From NCBI GenBank assembly GCA_037179335.1, contig JAKZHN010000038.1:1-64000 (forward strand): a stretch of DNA of 64,000 nucleotides, in the 5' to 3' direction. A program made the translations under genes and the position numbers. Position 1 is the stretch's first letter. The number at the start of each line of letters is the position of its first letter. The notes beneath the pieces were generated by a model, which saw nothing but the letters and a program-made list of their open reading frames with translations, ran no database searches and had not been told where the DNA came from. Source of the stretch: Cyclaneusma minus (Eukaryota > Ascomycota > Leotiomycetes > Marthamycetales > Marthamycetaceae). Below are positions 11,853 to 23,218 of the stretch, piece after piece.

Positions 11853-12459
11853 AAGCAGGGCTGGCAGTAGTTTAAACAGTCCAGTTTGGACCTCAAACTG
11901 AAACTGGTGATTTAATTTGGCATTCAAACTGACGATTCAGTTCAGTTTGAAGTCCAAACTGGTGATTTAGTCCGGATTGATGGCATTTTTGGAAAAGAAT
12001 TAATTAAAATACAAATTAAATTTTTATTTTTTTTTAAAAATATTTTATTTGAATCCAGTCAAAAGTAATATATACTTTAGGTAAAAAACAAATCGGTAAG
12101 TTTTTATTTAGCTATAATATAAATTTATTTTCTTAATATTAGTAAATGAAATTAATTTGATATAAAAAACGGCTTTTTTGGCCTTTTTCCAGGATCAAAT
12201 TTATTCTGGCCAATTTTTCTCGGACTAATTTTTTTCCGGCTTTTTATATTTGGAATTGAGGTTTTTCCGGATTTTTGGCCTAGATTTTAAAAAAAAGGGT
12301 AAATTTTTAATGCCACCAGTTTGCCAGTTTAAAGCCATTCAGTTTGACCTTTAAACCGTTTATGTCAGTCCAGTCTGACCATTAAACGGTTTCTCTAAAC
12401 TGCAGTTTCAAACTGCAGTTCCTTACAAACCGTCAACTACTGCCAGCCCTGGTTGGAAG
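11848..12459. mobile_element. hAT-like MITE (596 bp) with 8-bp target duplication
   Basis: Non-autonomous element at 11856-12451. The left end CAGGGCTGGCAGTAGTT is matched by the reverse complement of the right end over 17 bp. Flanks are GTTGAAAG (11848-11855) and GTTGGAAG (12452-12459), an 8-bp target duplication with one G/A difference. CAGGG ends and 8-bp duplications are hAT hallmarks. Subterminal regions carry several copies of motifs such as CCAGTTTGGACCTCAAACTG and AAACTGGTGATTTA. The interior (about 11990-12310) is extremely A/T-rich and non-coding. No transposase is present, so mobilisation would need one in trans. Confidence 0.85.
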
Positions 12460-14340
12460 GATTCCTTGGCCCTGACTCTTGGGCTTTCATCTCGGGGTTT
12501 GAAGGTTAGCTAGATCCTCGTCTTCCGGAGTTCTGGCGTCTCGGTGTCTCTTAGGACGCAGATACTTGAAGACTTTTGAGGGCAGTCAGAGCAAAGAGTT
12601 AGAGTCGACGATTATAGTGTTATTTGGGGGGATAGTAGCTTGGTGTTTACTGGTCCAGTGCAAGGAAAGATTGAGCTGGAAGCTTTTGTGGTATCCGTTT
12701 ACGCCAAGCAAGCATGCTTCAATCCATCGTTCGTGCCGCAATATGTGGCGATTTTTCGTATCATAGATTCATAGTGCTTTTTGTCGTCAAGAAGCTCTCT
12801 TGCTGCTTCTGCAACCTGTCGACCGCGCAAAGTCCTGTTATATAAACCAGTTCTGTTAGTACTTTCACAGCAACAATAACTTCGTCAATATCCCACTGCT
12901 CATATCTGCGTAATACTCCTTCTCCCTACCTTGACTTCCCCCAAGCACGACCACCGCACCGCAGCATTGACCTCTGAGCTCGCAACGCAGCAGCAAACCC
13001 AAAAGCTCATCCATTCTCATCATTGGTTAAGACGACAGTCTTATCACTGTTGGAGCGCTCCTGGAATTCGAGTCGCGACATCTTTCACCATCTCAACCCG
13101 CCTCCACGAGTCAGCGCAGTCAAGTCCACAACCCCTGAGACATTTCGAACAACGCCTCATCTGTGATAGTTGTGGTAGCATCTGCGAAGGGCGCTGGTCC
13201 CCTGCATTCTCGATGGAGCACGATAGCTTGCGCTGCCGCCTTTGCCGCGAGGGAACGACTGAACATGACCCTGGTTTCAATGACAAAAGAGCCCTTCTCC
13301 CCCGGACCCGACTGGATAGAAGAATGATAGGGTTTTGATTCCCAGATTCGCGGAATACTTTTGTGTATAGGTATCGACGTCGGAATAGTTCAATGTCGTT
13401 TTGCTATAGTCGCAAAATCATGCTGAATTAAGCTATAATTTAATCTGTAGAAGTCGTGGAAAGCATGTTTCTTGCAATCGTAATTCGGAGCTCAAATTTG
13501 GGAACAAGGAGTCGATCGTAGCGGTCGAAACTTCCCCATGAAATATAGAACCTCTCAGGTGAGGCCGTAAACAGGGCGTAGACGTAGTCTCACGTTCCAT
13601 ACACAATCTCGGCCAAATAGATCCATTCGTTCGGTTTGGTCGCCGACTCGCCTTCCACAACACCCAGAGCTGCGACAGTCCGTTATACAGGTTTCCTGCC
13701 CGCAGGTACGCGCTTAAGGCACCTTGTTATGCGATCAAGGTTGGTGACTGGCGCCTCCAGGAAAATTCACGCCTGAAGCGCAGCGAATTCCGACCGACAG
13801 CGAGGTCAACCGCAGCGGCGCCCCGAACACAAAGCTCGTCCTGTTTTCTCCAGAAAAGTCGTGTGCACCTGCGACCACTCAACTCCTCTTCATTGGTACG
13901 CACATAGCGGACTTCGTCAGACAATCAGACAGTCAAGCTCTCGATACCATCCCTTGGTCAGAGAAACACACACATACACCGAAGCGCACTCCAGTCGAGA
14001 ACTGCTCATCAAAGGTATGCCAACACTGCTCAGTAAACCTCTGGTCCTGCACCCCATCCCTTCTGTTTCATGATATGCGCAAGGAATGTCCGTCGCCAAG
14101 CACCAGAACAGATCTGGGAGCAGTGAACAGCACGGCCAGGCTCACAGGCATTGTGGTATCTTGGGTTGACAAGACTGTTCCATTCCCTCATCGCCAGTAG
14201 TGCCTGTGCTGCTTCGACATCTCCAACCTGGGCGGAGACACCAGTCTTGAACTCGAGTTTTCGTCATCGCCCCTAATCATCTCCTCGTCGTCGTCTGGTG
14301 GTTGCGCATGACTGACACACAATAGCACATAGTAGCAACG
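12460..14340. other. intergenic region
   Basis: 1.9 kb between the MITE and the tandem paralogs. An open frame at about 12931-13338 has a CDSCG...CRLCREG zinc-ribbon look but no ATG start or credible splice site. Nothing else is supported. Confidence 0.45.
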
Positions 14341-15525
14341 ATGCCTGCCTCGAAGAAGTGCGACCTGGACAGCTTGAAATGTTCGGTGTGCGCCAAGGGC
14401 AACAACGCCACCGCCGCCGCGAAAGTTTGGGGCAGCAAAGCTGAGTTGATCGACCACGCTGGAGGCCATCTGAATGGCACTATTGCACCGCCTATGACGG
14501 ACTACCGTAAGTCTAACCATCAAATCCTGCTCTTGGTGACAAGCTAATAACTTTGCTTCTCAATAGTCTGGCCGTTCAACGAGAAGAAGGGCAAAACAAG
14601 TTTTGTACCCGCCCTGGCCTTCCTCTCGGAACAGAACCTCCCGCCCATTATGGGACAAATTGAACCAGTCCCCGATCAAATGCTGCCGACTCCCTACAAT
14701 GGAACTCTCAGCACCAATGGCCAGATAGTCAAGAAGTATCAAGACGTGCCAGATGTTATTGCCGTCGACGTTCCACACTGGTTGCTCGAGTATCTGTTTC
14801 GTTCCAATAAGGACCTTACCTGCAAGGACATCCTCGCCCGAATGCCGAGACTTCCAGGCGTTAACGTCCCATCCAAAGAGAACGCCCTCTCCATGGCATG
14901 CCATCGGCTTCGCGAGAGATATGGTATGATTGCTTGGAACGATCGCCAGGAGCCCGACAAGCGTGGAGAACCTATGGTGTTTGCTGCAGGCAACTTGAGC
15001 TTTCTGCAGAGATACTACAACACCGTTTGGCCCGTCGACGCCTTCGGACTCGTAGCGCAGCCGCAGCCTTGTAATTTGAGAAAGGGGGCTGTTTTCACGC
15101 CCTTAATTTTCCAGGCACGCACCAATTACCCAGAAGGGCATCTTGCGAGCCCCAGCGTGCTGAAGGCGTTTGAAATTGCTGAGAAATGCAAGGCTGCGGC
15201 TGCGGCAAAACTGGGTGTCAATATGGAGGAAGTTGGTGACTGGAGGAAAATCTTGTCTAGGGCAGAGAAAGAAGCCGCAGGTGTCTACTACAAGCGATCG
15301 AGCTCTACAGCTCAACCATCGAGTGTTGATGCCACGCAAGCTGGGCACGCCAAGCATCAAGAAGAAGTGGAAGCTGAGGAAGGGGCTACCGTTGGGGGAG
15401 GAACCAACGTGGAGAATAGGAGTGTCGTGGAGGAGAGTGGCCACGAGCTCCAGCACGATTACGAATCGTACCACCAAGTTTCCCACCCGCGGAACAATCC
15501 AGCCGGCAATGACCGACTATCGTAA
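14341..15525 (+). CDS. unknown protein, tandem paralog 1
   Basis: 374-aa protein from exons 14341-14506 and 14567-15525; the 60-nt intron (GTAAGT, GCTAATAAC, CAATAG) is phase 1 and joins PPMTDYL to WPFNEKKGKTSF. I do not know the family. The N-terminus has CSVC and a GSKAELIDHAGGH stretch that could be a degenerate C2H2 finger. The core (residues about 56-300) shares roughly half its residues with the next gene: SEQNLP, QIEP, DVPHWLLEYLFR, RMPR, RERYGMIAW, RGEPMVFAAGNL, KCKAAAAAKLG, EVGDWRKIL. The tail is acidic and low-complexity. Its stop codon overlaps the donor of the intron of copy 2, so the two genes are fused tightly or overlap. Function unknown. Confidence 0.7.
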
Positions 15526-16595
15526 GCTTCTCCACGTCCCCTTTTGCGAACAAGATACTCATCTTTCTTTTGGCAGTGTGGTCCTTCAAGGAGAAGAAGG
15601 GAAAGACCAGCTTCTGTGAACCTCTGGCTTTCATCTCAGAGCAGAACCTCCCCGTTGAGATGTCGCAGATCGAACCATTGCCGGGGCAACTTGCCAGTGT
15701 TCCCTCGATGGGCACTTTCACGAGCAATGGCGTTGTCTTGGACAGGTACTACGGCGTCCCCGATATCATCGCTGTCGATGCACCCGATTGGCTCCTTGAA
15801 TATCTGCTGCGAGCGGTTCCGAATCTGACGTGTGTCGACATCATTAACAGGATGCCGAGAGCTCCTGAAGCCCGTCCCATGGCATACAACAAGATCGCGA
15901 TGGCTTGCAAGAGGTACCGCGAGAGAGCTGGGATGATCGCATGGACCGCAAGGCAACCGTCGAATAATCGAGGAGAACCAATGGTCTACGCAGCCGGAAA
16001 TTTGACCGCTCTACAAAAGAGCTACAACACGATCTGGCCGGTGGATGAAAATGGTGTTGTTTCGCAGCCACGACCGGCGAGTTTGCACCCGAGCGCCATC
16101 TTCGTTCCCTCGACGTTTGCATCGCAGACGAACAATGGCTTGTACCACAGAGAAGGTCCCAGTCTCACCACTGCCGTCAATATCGCAGCCAAGTGCAAGG
16201 CCGCAGCGGCTGCAAAGCTAGGAATCCAGGTTTCCGAGGTCGGCGACTGGAGGAAGGTTCTGACGAAAGCCGAGAAGATGACCGCTGGCATCTGGTACAA
16301 AGGAATGGGAGCTGCCGGTATTACCTCTGCCGCAACACAAGCCCCGGCCCCAGCCCCAGCACAAGCCCAAGCCGCGGTTCTTGTAGCAGGTACTGGCATA
16401 ATTGCCCCAATTACCCAGGCTCAGAATCTTGCCCACGCTCAGTACCCATTACATGCTCAGCACGCAGCCCAGGGTCAGCATCCTGCCCACACTCAGTACC
16501 ATGCCTACGCTCAATATCCAGTCCAGGCTCAGAACGCCGTCCAGGTTCTGCACGCATTTCAGGCTCCGTACCATGGTAGCTGCCAGCAGTGCTGA
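15509..16595 (+). CDS. unknown protein, tandem paralog 2
   Basis: Second copy of the family. Exons 15509-15521 and 15577-16595 give 343 aa starting MTDYL, with the 55-nt intron at the same place and phase as in copy 1 (PAMTDYL then WSFKEKKGKTSF). The start is uncertain. An in-frame ATG at 15329 would add 60 unlike residues and overlap copy 1; a spliced fusion to copy 1 is also possible but I found no good intron of the needed length. The conserved core is intact (DAPDWLLEYLLRAVPNLTC, RERAGMIAW, RGEPMVYAAGNL, KCKAAAAAKLG, EVGDWRKVL). The C-terminus is a degenerate six-residue repeat of the form AQxPxH encoded by an 18-nt tandem repeat, ending at a stop in SCQQC. Confidence 0.6.
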
Positions 16596-16947
16596 ACCTG
16601 TCGAGCAAGTCTTCGCGAATCCGTTTGAAGAGAAGGAGACCGAAGCCGAGAGTGGAGTGGACAACGACGTCGAGGGTGAGATCGGTTTGGAGGCTGATAA
16701 TACGGCAAGCGTTGAGCAGGGAGACTTCATTGCACAGGATGGCGAAGGCGGTACCAAGTAAAGTGATGGAAACATTGGCGTCGAGGAGAAGGGCAGTAAC
16801 GCCGGCGACCGTGAGCTTGAGCCACTTATCCTGGATCCCGGATATCTCCCTGACTATCTCCTTGGAAGCCAAGTCATGGAGAAGCGACCTCGTGAGGACG
16901 AAGATGACGAGCATGGAACCGGTCGACCGGCGAAACGAGTCTGCTGA
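16596..16947 (+). other. probable decayed C-terminal tail of paralog 2
   Basis: Directly after the stop of paralog 2, the +1 frame is strikingly protein-like: AEPVEQVFANPFEEKETEAE and a long acidic stretch to a TAA at 16759-16761. The same frame then continues as LEPLILDPGYLPDYLLGSQV and ends EKRPREDEDDEHG with GRPAKRVC, a bipartite nuclear-localisation-like end, at TGA 16945-16947. One frameshift (probably in the 18-nt repeats) and one stop separate it from the gene. It is either a damaged tail or is reached through introns I could not place. Confidence 0.4.
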
Positions 16948-18585
16948 AGTAGTGTGTGTGGCTGGGTATTGACGGTGATCGCATGGTATGGAGGAACTTC
17001 GGGCATTGACGGTGGTTGCATGATATGGAGGAACTTCAGGAACGAGCTGGGTCTGACTGCATGGAGTTCGAGTCTTCGATCTCTCAAGCTTCAACATCGA
17101 GTTTGGTCTGAGGTGTCCTTGATCGGTTAGCTGCCTGAAGTTGGTCGCATGAATTAGCCCTGGATCATGACAAGTCACCTGTCTAGGGGAATTCGCCTAC
17201 ATGGGTAGCTTTTTGGGAACTGGGACTTTGTTCGGGGCATGAATGGGACGTCGCCGTACAGCCTGCAACTGAACACGGGTGTGAATCTGATGAGTAGTTC
17301 AGTAAATAGCTAGAAATACGACGCTTCGAACATAGTCGCCGCTCCAAGCGGTTGCGTCCACTGTTGTACTGACATTTATCGTGTGACCAGTGGCGACTTC
17401 GAGGTGATTGAGGTTGCTCTCAAAGACTTGGGACTATCCGAGTGGTTCGAGATCATTTGAACTGTTAAAGGAATATCTAATGGTTGGGGTTTGCTAGGAT
17501 TCTTCAAGACAGTCGAAGCACTGCGCGTTAGCCACACAAGAATTGCCACCGGGAAATGAATGAGCCATCCCATGGCACGTTGGGTGTCGAAAGACATGGT
17601 CAACCAAATACCTACAGGCTCATATGATGGCTGGTCGGATGTGATGCGATCAATTCGGAGAATCGAGCACCCAAAGTCTTGGGAACGAAGACGGAAGCGG
17701 TATCTTCCACGATCGAGAAAGCGTTGTACCCTATCACCGACCGCCGGAAGCTTATATTGGACAAGAAGTGACCTTCAAACCGATGCCGGAAGCGCTCGGA
17801 ATGCACCCCCAAGAGCGCATTGCGTATGTTGAAGCCGGAGGACCAGCGCCCTCGATGCCTGAAGACGAATATATATAACGGGAGCGGAGATATGTCCAGA
17901 TATTGAGTCGTGCCGTGGGTTCGGGGCGCTTCTATCGATCAATTCGTATGCCAGGATGTTGAGCTCAATCTGGTACGTCGAAAAACCCGAAAAATCGTGG
18001 TTCGGGGAAGAATTGAGCGATGAACCCGTGACGACGATGGCGGCGTTGATTGACCCAAGCTGTGAAGATAGACGTCGATGACTCCCGGAGGCTTAGTTCG
18101 GGCGTTGATGCCAAAGGGGAAAGAGAAAGCTGCGTATATTCCAGAGAAACAGAAATATACTCGCCTAGTATGATCACATATGCGCAATTGTGGTGTATAA
18201 GATTGAAAAGGGGGGCACGGCCCGCACGGCAGTACTCGGGAGCCAGTCGGAAAAGTCCTTGTGGCTTTATGAGTCGCAAAAGGACTGTCTCCTATTGTTA
18301 TATCACATTGATATGATTAGGGGTCATGTGATACAATGGAAGGGTCGGGAAGGAACATAATTCAATTGTTTCCAAGTGATGTGCTGGATGTTGGAAGCTT
18401 GTGGAACGAGGTCGAAATAAGCATTTTGCTTAGTGGGGCCTAGTCTGCTATCTTTAGCTCATGAGCATCACCCATCGGCCAGCGCAAAGATCTGTCATCA
18501 CTGGCCCCTCTTGAAGCTACATACATCAGCTTCGTGTGCCAGTCGATCACGAAGACTCCAACAAGGTCGAAGCAGCTCGACCAAG
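16948..18585. other. intergenic region with a short tandem repeat
   Basis: 1.6 kb without a supported gene. Apart from the 37-bp repeat at 16966-17039 nothing recognisable is seen; the last few hundred bases should hold the STE24 promoter. Confidence 0.5.
16966..17039. repeat. two tandem 37-bp repeats
   Basis: Units 16966-17002 and 17003-17039 share CATTGACGGTG, GCATG and TATGGAGGAACTTC with six or fewer differences. They lie just after the decayed tail of paralog 2. Confidence 0.8.
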
Positions 18586-20176
18586 ATGGATATGTTACAG
18601 GTAAGCCTGCAATTCCACCAATTCCACTTGACGAACCGGACGTTCCGAGAAAGGCTGACACTGCTTCAGCGCCTCGCGCGCTTTCTAGACAGGCCCTTAT
18701 TCCCGTGGAAGAAATTGATCGTTGGATTCTCTTTGGCTCAATACCTATTCGAGGGATTCTTGTCACTGAGGCAATACCAAGTTCTCAAGCAGACGAAACC
18801 GCCCAAGGTTCTGCAGAGCGAGGTCACACAAGAAGTCTTTGACAAGAGCCAGGTAAGACTCCAGTCGAAACTCGGGGCCGTAGTGCATTCCAGCTGAATG
18901 AGCTGCTAATCACGACATTTCATATAACAGGCATACGGACGCGCAAAAGCCAAGTTCGGCTTCATCGACGGTCTCTACTCTCAAATCCAATTCATCGCAA
19001 CCTACTACTTCGACGTCCAGCCCAAGCTCTGGGCACTTACCGGCAGTCTCATCAGCTCCTTCTTCCCCCAGTTCTTCAGCGGCGAAATCACACATTCCAT
19101 CCTCTTCGTCCTCACATTCGGCCTCATCTCCACCATCATCAATCTGCCGCCCTCGCTCTACCATACATTCGTGCTGGAAGAGAAATTCGGCTTCAACAAG
19201 CAGACCCTTTCGCTGTTCTTCGCCGACAAAGTCAAAGGCCTCGCTCTCGGAGCTACCCTCATCCCACCCATTCTCGCTGGCTTCCTGTGGATCGTACAAA
19301 AGACGGGCGATGGCTTTTTCTACTACTTGTGGTTGTTTGGCGTCGGGCTCCAGGTGTTCATGATCACTATCTACCCGATTGCGATTTTGCCCCTGTTTAA
19401 TAAGCTGTCGCCGCTACAACCGGGAGACCTGAAGACGGGTGTGGAGGCGCTGGCTGGCAAGCTCAAGTTCCCCTTGAGCGAGCTGTATGTTATCGATGGA
19501 AGCAAGAGAAGTGCGCACAGCAATGCCTACTTCTTTGGCATGCCGTGGAAGAAACACATTGTCATTTTCGATACCCTGATCGAAAAGAGCGAGACGCAAG
19601 AAGTTGTGGCTGTTCTGGCCCACGAGCTGGGTCACTGGGATTTGGGACATACTACGAAGAACATGATCATTTCCAACGTAAGTAGCACAAATATTATCAT
19701 GCGGAGATGCAGTATTATTACTTCGTGTGTATGAGCTAACGAGAGACCAGGCACACATGTTCTACATCTTCACGCTTTTCTCGGTCTTCGTACACAACAA
19801 ATCCCTCTACCAAGACTTCGGTTTCTACAACGAGATGCCCATCATAATCGGTTTCAGTCTCTTCTCCGACGCCCTGAGCCCGCTCGACACCGTTGTCAAG
19901 CTCTTCATGAATGTGTTGAGCCGCCGCTTCGAGTTCCAGGCCGACGAGTTCGCCAAGAAGTTGGGATACAAGACCGAGTTGGCGAAGTCGTTGATCAAGT
20001 TGCAGATTCAGAACTTGAGCACGATGGATGCGGACTGGATGTATGCGAGCTATCATTTCTCGCACCCGATTCTGTCCGAGAGGCTTGGCGCCCTGGGATG
20101 GTACAGCGACGAAAAGGTCGGCGCGGTGGAGGAGAAGGAGAAGACGGCAGCGTCGTCTACTGGAAGGGAGTTGTAG
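18586..20176 (+). CDS. STE24: CAAX prenyl protease Ste24 (zinc metalloprotease)
   Basis: 456-aa M48 metalloprotease that trims prenylated CAAX proteins such as a-factor-type pheromones in the ER and inner nuclear membrane. Exons are 18586-18600, 18670-18852, 18931-19677 and 19751-20176. The first exon codes only MDMLQ. The first intron (69 nt, GTAAGC, GCTGAC, TTCAG) is stop-free and in frame, so its removal is inferred from splice signals and from the family N-terminus. Zinc motif HELGH is at residues 297-301 in VAVLAHELGHWDLGH. The third ligand Glu is in SRRFEFQADEFAKKLGY (about 376). Several hydrophobic segments precede the motif, as expected for the seven-helix barrel. Length is close to yeast Ste24 (453 aa). 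Confidence 0.96.
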
Positions 20177-20359
20177 ACGAGGATCGTACCACCATTTCCA
20201 GGATCTCAGCGGTAGCAACGCTTTACCGCCATAAGCTCCCATCGGCTTTGAAGATAGTATGCCGAAATTGACTCGGTAGTCCGTCGCATTCTTGACATTT
20301 CGTGATTATTGTGCAGCCTATCCGACCGTAGAGAATTTCCGAAGACGATGTCGTAATGC

Positions 20360-20947
20360 TCAAGAAGCAGCCTTAGCCGCACTTTTCTGTCTTCTCATGT
20401 CCTTCTGCCTCTCCTTCTTCTCCTTCTTCCTCGCCTCCTTATCCACCTTCTTCTTCGGCACCGCGTCACTCGCGGCCTTCACCTTCACCGGCACACTTTC
20501 CTTCTCTCCCTCTCCGTCGTCCTCCTCAGCCCCCTTATCCACGGCGCGCTTCTCATACACATCTTCCTCATCCGACTCCTGCTCCAACTGATACTGATCC
20601 AAATCCTGCCACTCCTCCGTCGCTCCCTCGGCCTCTTTCTCCGCGGTACCGCCCATAGCCACATCTCCATTCGCGCCCTCTCCATCTATCTCAATCTCAG
20701 GCTTGAGATACTCACCGCGCAGGCCGGCTTCGACACGGTCAAGGTTGTGCAGCACGACAGAGGAGCCGACGGATTGCGCCGTGGGGCCATTGATGTCGAG
20801 TTTGGCGTTAGGAAGTAAGTAGGCATTTTCTGGGACGGCGGACAGGTAGCTTTGTAGGTGAGAAAGCGCTTCTTCGGCGGTGATGGGACGGGATTTTTGG
20901 AGCTTGTGTGGTGGGGCCGAGACGGCGGATTGGAAGAAGGAAGCCAT
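20360..20947 (-). CDS. acidic/basic low-complexity protein, unknown
   Basis: Intronless 195-aa protein from ATG at 20947. Residues 1-80 look folded (ITAEEALSHLQSYLSAVPEN, SSVVLHNLDRVEAGLRGEYL). The middle is acidic (EEWQDLDQYQLEQESDEEDV) and the last 40 residues are strongly basic with KKKVDKEARKKEKKERQKD, likely nuclear or nucleolar targeting. I cannot name the family. It faces the bL34m gene head-to-head across about 345 bp. Confidence 0.75.
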   Translation of the reverse strand: MASFFQSAVSAPPHKLQKSRPITAEEALSHLQSYLSAVPENAYLLPNAKLDINGPTAQSVGSSVVLHNLDRVEAGLRGEYLKPEIEIDGEGANGDVAMGGTAEKEAEGATEEWQDLDQYQLEQESDEEDVYEKRAVDKGAEEDDGEGEKESVPVKVKAASDAVPKKKVDKEARKKEKKERQKDMRRQKSAAKAAS

Positions 20948-21292
20948 TTTGGGAGAGTCGTCAAGTGCGCTGTCGAGAGGAAGGTGTAGGTGAAATGCGC
21001 ACTAAGTGCAGGCGTGAAATTCACGACGGGTGAAGGAAAGGGCGGGTTGTGGTGGATTTGCGAATATGGTCAAGAACTCAGAGCGACATGTTTTGTCGCA
21101 GTCCAGAAATTTTGAAGATGCGGCCGCTAGCGCCGCTGTGGCTGCGATGTGGCTGTGCAGGGATCTTTTTGGTGGTCCGCGATTATGTCTGGAGAAACAG
21201 CTTTAGTTCGGCGACCTCGTGCAATCCCGATTACCACCCGTCCACTATTTCCCGCAGTGTCAAAGGGAGCTTTGTAGCCCCAATTAGACAAG
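20948..21292. promoter_or_regulatory. divergent promoter region
   Basis: 345 bp between the starts of the acidic protein gene and the bL34m gene; expected to hold both promoters. No specific element identified. Confidence 0.45.
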
Positions 21293-21776
21293 ATGATGTG
21301 CCTAAGATGTACCAGGGGGCTGCTGAGCATCTCGCGCCCTGCTATGCTCGCTCAGGTGGCTAGCAAACCATCTACGCAGAGGTATGCGCGCATCTCTGTC
21401 TCAATCTCCGACTTCAGTACAGCTCTTGGAGACGGCCAAATGCTCAATTACTAACATTTATAGAACCTTCTCATCTCTCACCCTCCTCCGCCCGCACATG
21501 CCGTCAAACACTCCCTTCCGCCCATCATCATTCCTCCCCACCGCCACATCAAGCACACCCGCACCCTCCTCACAAGTGCTGGACCTCCTACCCAAGATCT
21601 CAGCACACCCAGCTCTAGGAGCAACACAAGTGCGATGCGGACCGCGAGACACCTTCAGCCCGAGTCATTTCGTGAGGAAGAGGAGACACGGCTTCTTGAG
21701 CCGCCTTCGGACTAGAAAGGGTAGGGCGACGCTGAAGAGGAGGATGAAGAAGGGAAGGGCTACCCTGAGTCATTGA
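21293..21776 (+). CDS. mrpl34: mitochondrial large-subunit ribosomal protein bL34m
   Basis: 133-aa precursor from exons 21293-21381 and 21464-21776 (82-nt intron, GTATGC donor, ATTACTAAC branch, TTATAG). The end RKRRHGFLSRLRTRKGRATL followed by KRRMKKGRATLSH is the complete bacterial-type L34 protein. The first exon plus early exon 2 give an Arg/Ser-rich presequence, MMCLRCTRGLLSISRP onwards to RTFSSLTLLRPH, as expected for matrix import. A second ATG at 21296 could also serve as start. Confidence in the family is high; the presequence cleavage site is not determined. Confidence 0.93.
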
Positions 21777-21789
21777 GATGGGAAGGCCG

Positions 21790-21822
21790 AGGATGTGGGG
21801 AGGATGTGGGGAGGATGTGGGG
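21790..21822. repeat. three tandem 11-bp repeats
   Basis: AGGATGTGGGG three times in a row just after the bL34m stop codon, in the 3' UTR. Confidence 0.85.
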
Positions 21823-22258
21823 ATTGTACAGTATTATAGGGAGGGACAGATGTACTGGTTCGGAAGAAGGGGGCGATTTTGACTGCACCGCTATATGGAT
21901 ACGCCAGTCACCAACAAACACGCGTTCATGAGAATGGCAGATTGTGAGAAACCTCTTGATTTTTTATTACTGAAGAGGCACTGGCGGTTCTAGGGGTATC
22001 GAATTTCAATGGACCATTCCACCCCATGACTCCTGTTCCGTGTTTCCCTGGATATCCGCATACTGCAAGTATGAAACTACAAGCCCGCAGCATGTGGATA
22101 AGTCGCAAGCAGCACATCTGGCTCCTCCGCGAAAAGACGTCGAATATCCCGGTTGTTTTCCTCATCATTGCCGTTTCGACCCAACAGATCCTCAATCTGC
22201 ACACAGACGTTGCTCAGATCCGCATTGCTGTCATAGTCCGGGGTAAGGGTCCAAGCAG

Positions 22259-22718
22259 TCACTGCGGCATACTCGGGGGCATCCTCAGGGTCAGGGTCCT
22301 TGGAGCGCGACACACGGGACACTTGATCTTTCCCTCGCCGCGTCGTTCGTCATTTGCCTCGCGTCTCTCGAGAGAGTTGCCAGTGAACCAGTGCGCGAGG
22401 CATGGGTAGCAGAAGCAGTGGTTGCAGGGGGTGATGACGCCGATGTTGGGACCTTCTCCGTTGCCGGCGCGGCTTTCTGATGAGATTGTACCGTTAGCTC
22501 TAAGCTACTTGATGGGGATATGGAGTATCTGAGTTATGACTGTAGGAAAACGAAACATTACCCTCCAGTCCGACGAATTGCTCGTAGCAAATGATGCACG
22601 TCTTTTCTTGCGCGGCGAAATTGGCAGTGGTAGGAATCTGCCAATCGTCAAGTATGTCAAGCACCTTAAAGACGGCTCCCCAGAGGGTTGGCCAACTCCG
22701 CGTCGGGGCCGTTGCCAT
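22259..22718 (-). CDS. RING-finger protein, tandem copy A
   Basis: 124-aa RING protein from exons 22718-22562 and 22476-22259 (85-nt intron, GTAATG donor, phase 1). The start is the ATG giving MATAPTRSWP. Zinc ligands: CIICYEQF, then ITPCNHCFCYPCLAHWF, then KCPVCRAP, fitting a cross-brace RING, so an E3 ubiquitin ligase role is likely. Residues before the RING (DILDDWQIPTTANF) match those of copy B (EALDSWRIPTTSTL), and the intron is in the same place. After CPVC the frame ends in about 16 poorly protein-like residues. The neighbouring frame continues DPDPEDAPEYAAVTAWTLTP and on to a stop at 22077 and looks coding. A one-base frameshift may have truncated the protein by about 70 residues. Confidence 0.72.
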
Positions 22719-23218
22719 TTTCGTCGAGTCGATACCGGGTGTGTTCGCTGGAGCAGGTCGGCTACTATGGTCAGCTTTCAAACTCGAAGATAGTTTTGTT
22801 GTCAGCTTTTAAAGTCTGGTAGATATCTTTAGAGATCAAAGCCGCCCGTAGATTACAACAAAATATCACAGGACGGACAGAAATTGCAACCCGGCCGTGG
22901 AATGGAGTATAGAAGTTGAGAAGTAAGATCAGCGAAAACGGACGCAGAGTATCAGACGAACTCGTTTGGAAATACCCAGAAGAGCCTTTTCTGAAAGAAA
23001 AAATGTGTCCAAACATTGAAACGATCATGTTCAGTTGCCACCAAAGATATATGGGTTCATACGCTAACTCAAGGTATCGTGAAGATGATAGTCTTTGTCC
23101 AACCCTGTGCTGATGTGCTGAGTGATCCAAACCCCATGCCGATTATCCCAACCTAAATGCTATGCCACCGGCTGCTTTACAGAGTCCTGCTAGAAACCGG
23201 GGCTTTCAAGACACGTGT
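22719..23218. other. intergenic region between tandem RING genes
   Basis: 500 bp. No coding support or recognisable element; it should include the promoter of copy A and the 3' end of copy B. Confidence 0.45.

Noticed and set aside
12931..13338. Open frame with a CDSCG...CRLCREG zinc-ribbon look
   Set aside because: No ATG at its start, no credible splice site joining it to an ATG exon, and no family recognised.
16966..17039. 37-bp tandem repeat as a transposon end
   Set aside because: Only two direct copies, no inverted partner and no target duplication.
16411..17178. 255-residue open frame on the minus strand
   Set aside because: Antisense to the repeat-rich end of paralog 2 and its tail; its periodic GTEPGQD-like look only mirrors the 18-nt repeats.
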